Origin: a virus
Strand: one strand, 5' to 3'
IMG/VR virus record: IMGVR_UViG_3300020190_000126
Location: 1 to 41,810 of that record
Length of the DNA: 41,810 nucleotides
The notes below the pieces were generated by a model. The model ran no database searches, was not told where the DNA came from, and saw only the letters and a program-made list of their open reading frames with translations. Of the stretch, positions 30,861 to 38,284 are shown one piece after another (within the stretch, counting starts at the first letter, position 1; each line of letters opens with the position of its first letter). A program made the position numbers and the translations under genes.

Positions 30861-33659
30861 TCAAAGTAAACCACGTTGGACGAGGGAGTAACGCGTTTTG
30901 AGCTTGTCGATGGCACCGATTTCACCCAGTTCACGCATGCTGAATTCCTTGCCCTCAGGCTCATCTCTCCCTTGAGGGTGAGAAGGACTGACGGTGCATT
31001 CGTGCGGCGATTTGCGAATGCGATCATCAATAGCCACAGAAGAGAAGAATGCACGACTTAATGGGAGATCATGTAAACCAACTGATGCTTGGAATCGTGC
31101 CCATGTGTAGAGGTGTGCGATCTGATAAGCTACCGCCCAAAGTTCGGTGTGCTTTTCAGGAGCCATCCACCAAATCTCGTCATGAATCGAGATGATAAAG
31201 CGAGCTTGTAGTTTGTATTCACGGATGAGCCAATGTGCCGCAGTGAGGATGGTTGCGAGGATTTCAGCGCCCGATGCCTGAATAGTCCAGTTAATGCGGC
31301 TGGTGAGGAAGTCATCACCAACGACATTGGGCCGCATCGCAGTGGAGATTTTGGTTCCCAAACATGGCAGAGTCGGCACCTTCTGTTTGAGAGCGATGTT
31401 CTCCATGAAATTGAAGCATCCACTGTCGGTGCCGCCACGCAGAGGTTCAGATCGATACTGTCTGAAACCCTTCTTTGCCTCCAGCATTTTGGTGGCAAGA
31501 TTGTTCAGTTCTCGAGGGTTACGATCAGGGAATTTGCGACGAATGGTGTTGGCCACCGTACGAACACCCGCGCCATAGAGAACAGCGAAACCCACACCTT
31601 TGGCTGTGTCACGGTCAACACCAGCCACTTTGGCGAGTGCCGAGTGTGGATCAGTGCCATGCTCTTTCGCACCACTCAACACACTGAATCCCATCGGCGA
31701 GCCACCAACCACACCTGTGTCATAGGCATCACAATAGGCTGATGCGATTTGAAGTTCCTGACCGTCAAAGTCAGCTCCGACAATGCGCCACCCGTCTGGT
31801 GCTGACACCCGAGTTTTGAGTTCGGTTCCGATGCGATAGTTTTTGGTGGAGCACATGGTCACCATCAGCGGCTCCACAGTGCGTCGAGTCACAGTGCCAT
31901 GAGCGAGGATCTCTGGGCAAGTGATGTAGGCATCTTCGCCGTGAGGATTGTGAGCCTTGACAAAGATGCGATCCATCACCCGCTTACGGACAGACGTCCA
32001 ATAGGATGTGGCATTAGCAATCTCAAGAGCACGCTTCGCAGCGGGCAAATCGCTGCTGAGGCGGCCCACCTTCATGTCTTCCACGAAATCCTTCGAAAGC
32101 AGCACGCCAACATTGGACTTCTGATCTTTCGGGTGTGGAATTTTGACGAGTTCGCCCGCCTCATCGTAGAAGCACCACCCTTTATTCTTGACGTCCACAA
32201 TTGGCGAACCTTCCCACTTCAGCTTCAGCATGATGTGGGCGAGCACACTTTTGGTCGTGATTCGCTTGTCAGGGTCTTTGATGAAGTCACGATACCAATT
32301 CGGGATGTTGGCGTATCTCCCTTTGGTGGTCTTCACTGACCAATCCAACTGTTCCAACCACGGATCAGCATTGACAAACTTCTCCGCTTTTGCCGGATCT
32401 TGGGAGTATTTTTCTCTCCACTCTTCGAATGCCTCGTGGGAGAGAGAACGACAAACATCACCCATCTCACGAATGTGCTCGTGGTAGGCATCCTCACACT
32501 GCTGAATCCACTCTTTCCAATTGTCAGGGAGGGGAATCACTGAACCGTTGAGGTGATACATGCCACACAGACCAACCAGACTCGGGGTGGAGTCGAGGTA
32601 CTTCGGCCACAGTGCTTGAAACAACTCAGCAGTGTACAGAGCATCCTTGATGGCGTAGTCGAGAGCCTCGAAGATGGCAACACGAATACCAGCAAGGTCA
32701 GGAGAGTTGACGAACAAGTCGCGAACTTCCTTATCGCTGTATCCGAGTTTCTTGACTGTCTCATCACCAAAGTACTTCCGCACCTCATAGACGTGGAAGT
32801 TGTAACACTCAACCAAGGAGTTGGTAGCACCTTTCTCCAGCCACTTCGGAGCGAAGCGGAGTTTCCGCTTCTCATCCTCTGTCATTTCGTCAGGATCCTT
32901 ACCAGCCAATACGTAAAGCCAACGCTGACCACCTGCAAGGCCAGACACACCGATGTGAGCTGAAAGAGTGTCAAAGTAGAAGTTTTCAGGTTCGGATCGA
33001 TCAAGAGAATATGCCTCACGAGAGCGGACACGATCGTAGGAGATGTTGTGGCCAGCCACAAACCGATTCTCCCCGATGGGGATCATCTCATATTGGACCC
33101 ACTGATCCTGCGGAAGCGACGGGTCAATGAGTTCATCAGCGATCCAAATGTACGCCGCTTCCGACGAGAGCGCGGTGCCGATGATTGGGAAGGCACCACC
33201 TTGCACGAAGGTCTCAGTATCAAAAGTGAACCCTGACTCAAGCGGATATGGGACCGTCTCTGTAGTCCACTGTTCAGATTTTTGACGGACGTAGCGAGTC
33301 CATCCAGGGTTGAGGACAATATCTTCAAGAGCCGGGATCGGCGGGAGGGGCGCTTTAGCGAAATCATCTGCGGCTTGTTTGTAGTGACCAATTTGTTCTT
33401 CTGCAATCTTCTCAAAGTGATCCTCAATGGTCACACCTTTGAGATCAGGCAGAGGGAGTGGCCCATCGTACATGCCATCTGCGTGACTGACAGGCACTGG
33501 GATTTTGAACTTTTCTAACAAAGAAATCGCCCGGTCCAACTGTTTTTGAGTCGGTTCCGGGCGAGGAACAGTGCCGAAAAGCTTCCGGTGAATCTCGTCT
33601 GAGACCACCGGATAACCGAGTTCGTTCTTGCGCATGAGCGGCACGTTGAGTTTTGTCAT
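30861..33659 (-). CDS. Family A DNA polymerase of the mitochondrial Pol gamma type, with 3'-5' exonuclease
   Basis: From ATG 33659 (a TTG lies one codon earlier) this is a 932-aa replicase. Its exonuclease motifs read FTFDTETF (Asp147, Glu149), FVAGHNISYDRVRSREAY (Asn205, Asp209) and YAIKDALYTAELFQ (Asp339). Its polymerase motifs read VGADFDGQELQIAS (motif A, Asp630), RDTAKGVGFAVLYGAG (motif B, Arg683, Lys687, Phe691, Tyr695) and ISIHDEIWW (motif C, Asp827). The wording GHN-[IV]-S-[YF]-DR, the segment SLVGLCGMYHLNGSVIPLPD before the spacer, SRINW and the tail DLPLSRAFFSSVAIDDRIRK all follow human POLG rather than E. coli Pol I or T7 gp5. Phe691 aligns with POLG Tyr951. It should copy phage DNA. 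It lies downstream of the Ig-like gene. Confidence 0.95.
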   Translation of the reverse strand: MTKLNVPLMRKNELGYPVVSDEIHRKLFGTVPRPEPTQKQLDRAISLLEKFKIPVPVSHADGMYDGPLPLPDLKGVTIEDHFEKIAEEQIGHYKQAADDFAKAPLPPIPALEDIVLNPGWTRYVRQKSEQWTTETVPYPLESGFTFDTETFVQGGAFPIIGTALSSEAAYIWIADELIDPSLPQDQWVQYEMIPIGENRFVAGHNISYDRVRSREAYSLDRSEPENFYFDTLSAHIGVSGLAGGQRWLYVLAGKDPDEMTEDEKRKLRFAPKWLEKGATNSLVECYNFHVYEVRKYFGDETVKKLGYSDKEVRDLFVNSPDLAGIRVAIFEALDYAIKDALYTAELFQALWPKYLDSTPSLVGLCGMYHLNGSVIPLPDNWKEWIQQCEDAYHEHIREMGDVCRSLSHEAFEEWREKYSQDPAKAEKFVNADPWLEQLDWSVKTTKGRYANIPNWYRDFIKDPDKRITTKSVLAHIMLKLKWEGSPIVDVKNKGWCFYDEAGELVKIPHPKDQKSNVGVLLSKDFVEDMKVGRLSSDLPAAKRALEIANATSYWTSVRKRVMDRIFVKAHNPHGEDAYITCPEILAHGTVTRRTVEPLMVTMCSTKNYRIGTELKTRVSAPDGWRIVGADFDGQELQIASAYCDAYDTGVVGGSPMGFSVLSGAKEHGTDPHSALAKVAGVDRDTAKGVGFAVLYGAGVRTVANTIRRKFPDRNPRELNNLATKMLEAKKGFRQYRSEPLRGGTDSGCFNFMENIALKQKVPTLPCLGTKISTAMRPNVVGDDFLTSRINWTIQASGAEILATILTAAHWLIREYKLQARFIISIHDEIWWMAPEKHTELWAVAYQIAHLYTWARFQASVGLHDLPLSRAFFSSVAIDDRIRKSPHECTVSPSHPQGRDEPEGKEFSMRELGEIGAIDKLKTRYSLVQRGLL

Positions 33660-33666
33660 CAAAAGT

Positions 33667-33674
33667 AGTATAGC
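33667..33674 (-). promoter_or_regulatory. GCTATACT box upstream of the DNA polymerase
   Basis: Minus-strand GCTATACT contains a good -10-like hexamer 7 nt before ATG 33659. The same 8-mer occurs before the 37607..38155 gene and a one-base variant before the gyrA-like gene. No -35 is visible. A CGTGG/CCACG mini-hairpin lies just upstream. Confidence 0.35.
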
Positions 33675-33695
33675 GTGGTTTGGCCACGGTGAAAC

Positions 33696-36299
33696 CTAAA
33701 CGACGGGGCCGACGTTGATAGGTCCGAGAGTGAGGTACGTGACGCCTTGGGAGTTGCGAGCCACAGCCTCGCCGCCAGCATCGCGATTGGAGCAGATGGA
33801 TGTCAGTTTGACTTGAGTCCTTGGCTTCGCGAAACCAATAGGGGTGCCTTCCACACCAACGTTGTAATCGCTGTAGATGATCGGGTCAACCGAGCTGGCG
33901 AACACAGGCGGAGTGAGCTTGAGAAACTTTCCACCAGCGGTGTCACTCGTGACGGACAGTTTGCCTTGGTTGGCGATATGAGGTGTACCAACCATGGGAC
34001 CCAGGACGTTGGAGGTGTCAACGTAGGTGACTTTATCCTTGATGTGCGTGAGAGTGCAGAGGACGTAGATGGAACTATCAGTCCAGCGACCGTTCTCGTT
34101 GAACACGTTGAGAGTTGTGTCACCTTCTTGAATCTTTTCATCAGTTCCGTCCGGGTACTCAACGTACCAATCCCAAGTTATCAAATCTCTGCCGTCAGGA
34201 TCTGACGGGTAGTCGTAGTCAGGGGAAGTGTATGTGAGCGTAATTCCGTCACCGATGATCGTAGGTCCAGTGATGATGCCCGAGTGATTAATGACGAAAC
34301 CGCCTGTCACCACTTTCTTGTAAGCAGTGACACTCACCACGACGCCAGCAACGTTCTTTGCTGTTGCTGCGACACCGATCTCCAGACCGATCATGTCGTC
34401 TGTCAGCTGCAGTGTCGTTCCTCCTTGCTGAATGACGCCTCCTTTTGGAGTCTGCCAGACCCAAGAGACCGTCGGCGTCGGGTCACCCGAGAAGGTCGCA
34501 GGGGTGTAGGTCAGCGTATTGCCAGGTGTGTATTTCCCAGCGACTGACCCAGCCGTCACAACAGAAGGCGGAGTCGCAATGACGGCAGGTGACACAAACT
34601 GTGCGGACACAGTAGAGATAGCAATACCGTCATTATAGGAAGCAGTCATCTCGACGACAATCTGCTGCCCGAATGCTGACTCAGGAATCGTGACCGAGAG
34701 ATCAGAGGGAGAAGGAGTGACAACCCCCTTGATGAGCACGCGATTGAGTTGAGGGTCAACGCGATAGACCTTCATGTCCTGAACAATGGCTGAGCCAGTG
34801 AAGGGAGGTTGAAGGTTGTTCGTGGGGTTGGTGTTGATGGGATAGATCGTGCAAACTTCGCCAACACGAGGACCGGAGCCTACATAGCTCAGAGACGGAG
34901 GCGCCACCAGTGCGATTAGCTGACGAATGGGTCCCCAGCTGTTTGAAATGCTACGAACCTGACTTACAGGATACTGAGCAGTCGCGGTTGTAACGAAGAC
35001 GATATTCTTAGCGACGTCGTTGGGCTGAACCGTGTAGTTCAAGCCAAGCGCACCCGGAATCGGTGTGAACGCATTGAAAGTGGTTGGATATCCCCACTGG
35101 TATGTGAGGGAGGTTGGGACCTGATTGAAGACCGCAGGGATGCCACGCAGAACATCACCGATGGAAGGTGTGCCGTCCGGCGGAATGAGCTGAGACCGTT
35201 CAACGACCTCCAGTGGCAGAGGAATGATGCCTGTTGGATTGGAGTAGAAGGTTGCGGTCCCCACACTGTTGGTAACAGTCTGGAAGTAAACGAGTTGTTG
35301 GCCAACGTCGTCTCTCGTCACTCGATATGAGTTCAGTCGAGCGCCAGCTTGGAACGGAATCGGGTTTGGAACTGCGACACGTGCCCAACCCCAGTTGGTG
35401 ATCTGCGGAGTTGGATATCCGCTGTAGATACCTGTCGTACTTCCGATAAAGTCTCCGACTTCGGGGTCGGTGAAGTCAATCTTGGGAGCAACCACAACTG
35501 TAGGAGCCGCTGTTTGGACGGCGATCTCGTTCGTGTACCACGAAACGGAGCCCGAGCTGTTGGTGGCAGTCACCTTGAGAGCCAGGTTACACCCGATATC
35601 TTTGCCTTGAATAACGTATGTGTATCCGCTTACCTGAATCGGTACTTCAGTGAGAAGGGTTGGGTTACGCACCCAGTTCCACGAAATTGCAGGAGCAGGG
35701 GTTCCAGTCGCTGTTGGCAGTGTGGAGATTTCAAGGGTTTGACCTGCAAACGCAGTGACGGCGCCGCCGCCGACCACGCTGATGGTTCCGGTAACACCCT
35801 TAGCTGGATCAGTGCCTAAGACAGGACCAACGAGATTAGATACGGTGCGAACTTCGCCTTTTGAGTTCTCAGCGACTGTGAAAACGCCAATCAACTTATC
35901 TACGTCCAGGGAGTCCACCACATACGTGAGACCGGCATCAAGGTAAGTAATTGTCTTGCCTTGGACCCACACCCACAGGTAATCGAGATTGATCGGAGCA
36001 GTACCACTCACTACCCCAGGAGTGAAGGTCAAGGTCTCGCCAACTTTAGCGTCACCTGTGATAACTCCAGCGCCTTCAATAAACGGATCCGGGTTGTACT
36101 GGCCCTCAGGGTAGGTCGGTGATTCAGTTGTGGACCCCTCTGAAACCAGAGCAGCGCCAAAGCCGGTCTCAATCAACTGCTGAGGCAGTTGGTATCGTGG
36201 TAGACCCACAAATGGACCTGTCAGGACGTAGGGTCCGGTCATGACCAGGGAGCTATTGGCTCCGTTGGCCCAGTTGGGGAATTGAGTATTGAGAGCCAT
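33696..36299 (-). CDS. Large virion protein with tandem Ig-like repeats
   Basis: This 867-aa protein is built of about seven beta-sandwich repeats of roughly 90 residues with recurring wording. Each has an opening such as ITGDAKVGETLTFTPGVVSG, a Trp strand (SWNWVRNPTLL, ITNWGWARV, SWVWQTPKG, TWDWYVEYPDG) and a closing strand of the type LKVTATNSSGSVSW. Such Ig-like arrays decorate phage capsids, tails or fibres and are thought to aid adhesion to cells or mucus-like carbohydrate. The first ~60 residues form a different domain (VGLPRYQLPQQLIETGFGAA, then GSTTE) that resembles the stand-alone 64-aa protein just upstream and may attach to the virion. No signal peptide. It sits oddly between unknown genes and the DNA polymerase, away from the other structural genes. 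Confidence 0.82.
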   Translation of the reverse strand: MALNTQFPNWANGANSSLVMTGPYVLTGPFVGLPRYQLPQQLIETGFGAALVSEGSTTESPTYPEGQYNPDPFIEGAGVITGDAKVGETLTFTPGVVSGTAPINLDYLWVWVQGKTITYLDAGLTYVVDSLDVDKLIGVFTVAENSKGEVRTVSNLVGPVLGTDPAKGVTGTISVVGGGAVTAFAGQTLEISTLPTATGTPAPAISWNWVRNPTLLTEVPIQVSGYTYVIQGKDIGCNLALKVTATNSSGSVSWYTNEIAVQTAAPTVVVAPKIDFTDPEVGDFIGSTTGIYSGYPTPQITNWGWARVAVPNPIPFQAGARLNSYRVTRDDVGQQLVYFQTVTNSVGTATFYSNPTGIIPLPLEVVERSQLIPPDGTPSIGDVLRGIPAVFNQVPTSLTYQWGYPTTFNAFTPIPGALGLNYTVQPNDVAKNIVFVTTATAQYPVSQVRSISNSWGPIRQLIALVAPPSLSYVGSGPRVGEVCTIYPINTNPTNNLQPPFTGSAIVQDMKVYRVDPQLNRVLIKGVVTPSPSDLSVTIPESAFGQQIVVEMTASYNDGIAISTVSAQFVSPAVIATPPSVVTAGSVAGKYTPGNTLTYTPATFSGDPTPTVSWVWQTPKGGVIQQGGTTLQLTDDMIGLEIGVAATAKNVAGVVVSVTAYKKVVTGGFVINHSGIITGPTIIGDGITLTYTSPDYDYPSDPDGRDLITWDWYVEYPDGTDEKIQEGDTTLNVFNENGRWTDSSIYVLCTLTHIKDKVTYVDTSNVLGPMVGTPHIANQGKLSVTSDTAGGKFLKLTPPVFASSVDPIIYSDYNVGVEGTPIGFAKPRTQVKLTSICSNRDAGGEAVARNSQGVTYLTLGPINVGPVV

Positions 36300-36310
36300 T
36301 GCGACTATGG

Positions 36311-36505
36311 TCAGATTGAGGGCGGAACAGTTGTGCTACCGGTCGGGATGATGGCTGCACAACGCAGCTGAGGAAGCATCACCTGAGGGAGCCGATAAAG
36401 AGGATATCCGTTGGCGTCGAAGTTGACGATGCTGGTCCAGGCAGCTGCGTAATTTGGATAGTGTGAGTTTAGGTTGCTGCCACCCACCTGAGGAGTATCT
36501 GGCAT
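36311..36505 (-). CDS. Small protein resembling the N-terminal domain of the Ig-like protein
   Basis: This 64-aa protein contains YPLYRLPQVMLPQLRCAAII then PTGSTT, matching VGLPRYQLPQQLIETGFGAA and SEGSTT in the first 55 residues of the neighbouring 867-aa Ig-like protein. Both also begin with an aromatic/Asn-rich segment (NSHYPNYAAAW against NTQFPNWANGA). I read it as a paralogous stand-alone copy of the presumed virion-anchoring domain. It starts 28 nt after a GGGTAAAA motif followed by a CTCTTA/TAAGAG hairpin, and ends 11 nt before the Ig-like gene. It may cap or compete for the same binding site; this is inference. Confidence 0.65.
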   Translation of the reverse strand: MPDTPQVGGSNLNSHYPNYAAAWTSIVNFDANGYPLYRLPQVMLPQLRCAAIIPTGSTTVPPSI

Positions 36506-36532
36506 TGGGGGAGCTCTTAAGTGCTAAGAGTG

Positions 36533-36540
36533 TTTTACCC
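36533..36540 (-). promoter_or_regulatory. GGGTAAAA motif, copy G, with downstream hairpin
   Basis: Minus-strand GAGGGGTAAAACACTC. Its TAA is the stop codon of the 83-aa gene. It is followed by a CTCTTA-GCACT-TAAGAG hairpin and then the ATG at 36505, 28 nt away. Confidence 0.55.
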
Positions 36541-36786
36541 CTCAAAGTCCCACATTAGTTGTCCTGCGTCCTCATCATTCAGCCCCAGATGAAAGTGTTC
36601 ATTGACGATCTCCAACTCTCTCCGCAAGAAAGTATTGCAGCGGAGGTGAATGCGAAGCCGCCACGTCAGATACTTTTTCTTGTTGGCCGCAGTCGGGCTC
36701 GCCAACCACTTCTCGTAAGTGTTTGCTACCGCTTGAACAAGATCGGGGCCGATTTTCTTGTAGGCCCCTTTGGGAGTACGAATCAT
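36535..36786 (-). CDS. Hypothetical basic protein, 83 aa
   Basis: Not recognised. Sequence MIRTPKGAYKKIGPDLVQAV, then NTYEKWLASPTAANKKKYLT and WRLRIHLRCNTFLRRELEIV suggests two or three basic amphipathic helices. The acidic C-terminus (GLNDEDAGQLMWDFEG) ends exactly at the TAA inside a GGGTAAAA motif. It is coupled to the coiled-coil gene upstream by ATGA. Possible nucleic-acid or protein binding is a guess from charge only. Confidence 0.6.
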   Translation of the reverse strand: MIRTPKGAYKKIGPDLVQAVANTYEKWLASPTAANKKKYLTWRLRIHLRCNTFLRRELEIVNEHFHLGLNDEDAGQLMWDFEG

Positions 36787-37607
36787 GAGAGGCGGGTTGC
36801 TGCGACGTTACGATTGAATTCTTGAAGGTTGATACGAGAATTCACCTCGGATCTGTGCTTCTGGAGAAGATCCATGGCGTCCTGAATCTTCGGAAACGCC
36901 ATCACACGGTCAACAGGGTTGTTGCGCCACACTTCGATCTGCTCGAAGGTGTACGGTGTGTCTTCCTCCCAATCGGGGTCAGCTTCGCCATACAACAATG
37001 GCAATCCGTCATTCAACCACCACTCCTGAATCTTCGGAGCATACACACTCCAAGCGGCGTCATTGGTGATGTGTGTCTCACACTCACTGCGAACCCATCG
37101 CACAAATTCGCGTCCACGTTGAACAACCAATTCTGCGGACGCCGGAACCTCATCGAGGAGGTAAGCCGGATCGTCACCACTCATCACGCGTTCGTAGACA
37201 CACGGGAAGATGACCGTCTGCGAAGCTGCTTCGACGTCTGACGCTTGGTCGCCGTGAACGGACCACGAGGTGATGGCACTGAGGATGGCATCGAAGATGG
37301 CGATCGTGGAGACCTTCGAAATGACGGTTTCGTTGACGCTGCTGACAGGTGCAGAAGCGGAGAGCTTTCTCTCAAGCTCCTCAATGCGCTTGAGCAACTT
37401 GTTCACTTCACGCTCGTGTCGACGACTTTGTGTCGCCTCAAATGCCTCCACAACAGAAGCGACGCTCTCAACCTTTTGGTTAAGGGCGTCGACTTCGGCA
37501 TCCAGTGTCTCTACTGCGTGCTTTGCGGCCACTAACTTCTTCTTGATTCGTGGAACTTCATTTCGAAGTGCTGAGATTTTGTAGTTTACGAAGTCCTTGT
37601 TTGCCAT
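36783..37607 (-). CDS. Hypothetical protein with N-terminal coiled coil, 274 aa
   Basis: Residues about 8-90 form a heptad-rich coiled coil (ISALRNEVPRIKKKLVAAKH, VDALNQKVESVASVVEAFEA, EVNKLLKRIEELERKLSA). A Ser/Thr/Val-rich linker follows, and then an aromatic, acidic C-terminal domain (WVRSECETHITNDAAWSVYA, EADPDWEEDTPYTFEQIEVW). No family is recognised. The architecture suits an oligomeric structural or attachment protein, and its place just upstream of the Ig-like virion protein fits that, but a scaffold-like role is equally possible. It overlaps both neighbours (TGATG before, ATGA after). Confidence 0.65.
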   Translation of the reverse strand: MANKDFVNYKISALRNEVPRIKKKLVAAKHAVETLDAEVDALNQKVESVASVVEAFEATQSRRHEREVNKLLKRIEELERKLSASAPVSSVNETVISKVSTIAIFDAILSAITSWSVHGDQASDVEAASQTVIFPCVYERVMSGDDPAYLLDEVPASAELVVQRGREFVRWVRSECETHITNDAAWSVYAPKIQEWWLNDGLPLLYGEADPDWEEDTPYTFEQIEVWRNNPVDRVMAFPKIQDAMDLLQKHRSEVNSRINLQEFNRNVAATRLS

Positions 37608-38155
37608 CAGTTAGGAAACACCGTTGCTTTTAGTATATCATTGGGGATGTCGATCACCTCGACGGAGAAGCCATATGTTTTCTCTGGATCTGACAATAGG
37701 TGGAATTGCCCATTGAAGCTCTCGCCATCTTCGCTGCGAAGATATTGGTTGGAAGGCATAGGTGGATCGCAGAGGACGACGTCACCAGCAAATTCGGGAC
37801 GACTCTCAATGATGGCTTCAACAAGACGCTTGTAGATGGTGGACGTGATATCGAGTTCGTCTTTGCTTGTGATGCCAGCAACGTATTCGCCTTGCGGACG
37901 AAGTTCTGCCGCTGTGCCAGTATCCAGAATCACCTGAATCACGCCTGATTCATCTGGCGATTCTCTAAAACATACCTCATCAGCCGCAAATTCGATCTCA
38001 TCAACGGTCTCAGCGTCGCCCATATCAGCTTCGATCAGATCGTAGAAAATGTCTTTGAGAGTTTCGGCGTCTGGTCCATTGAGGACCTTAGCGATGGCGA
38101 AGAACACCTTCGGATTCGCCAATAGTCGTTCAACGGGGTAGATCAGTTCTGACAT
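37607..38155 (-). CDS. Hypothetical acidic protein, 182 aa
   Basis: Not recognised. An acidic alpha/beta protein: MSELIYPVERLLANPKVFFA, TLKDIFYDLIEADMGDAETV, VIQVILDTGTAAELRPQGEY and a C-terminal YGFSVEVIDIPNDILKATVF. No signal peptide, membrane segment or metal motif. It heads the unit 38.2-33.7 kb. Its 129-nt upstream gap carries a GGGTAAAA motif, a GCTATACT box and a GGAGG ribosome binding site, so it appears to start a transcript after the topoisomerase gene. Confidence 0.65.
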   Translation of the reverse strand: MSELIYPVERLLANPKVFFAIAKVLNGPDAETLKDIFYDLIEADMGDAETVDEIEFAADEVCFRESPDESGVIQVILDTGTAAELRPQGEYVAGITSKDELDITSTIYKRLVEAIIESRPEFAGDVVLCDPPMPSNQYLRSEDGESFNGQFHLLSDPEKTYGFSVEVIDIPNDILKATVFPN

Positions 38156-38176
38156 TCAGTCTCGGCCTCCAATCTC

Positions 38177-38184
38177 AGTATAGC
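38177..38184 (-). promoter_or_regulatory. GCTATACT box upstream of the 182-aa gene
   Basis: Minus-strand GCTATACT, identical to the box before the DNA polymerase, 22 nt before ATG 38155 and followed by GGAGG. No clear -35 element is seen. Confidence 0.35.
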
Positions 38185-38214
38185 CGGGTGGGGGGTTGAA
38201 CACCCTCGGAGCGG

Positions 38215-38222
38215 TTTTACCC
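38215..38222 (-). promoter_or_regulatory. GGGTAAAA motif, copy H
   Basis: Minus-strand GGCTGGGTAAAACCGCTCC in the gap between the topoisomerase gene and the 182-aa gene, 60 nt before ATG 38155. A GGGTGTTCAACCC mini-hairpin lies between this motif and the GCTATACT box. Confidence 0.5.
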
Positions 38223-38284
38223 AGCCCCGAGAGTCAGTTTTTAATTTTCTCACAACGGGGTTTGCGTGAGCGATGGTTCCTTCA

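Noticed and set aside
36783-37607. Coiled-coil protein as the tape measure
   Set aside because: Only 274 aa with a coiled coil of about 80 residues, and placed far from the chaperone and tail genes.
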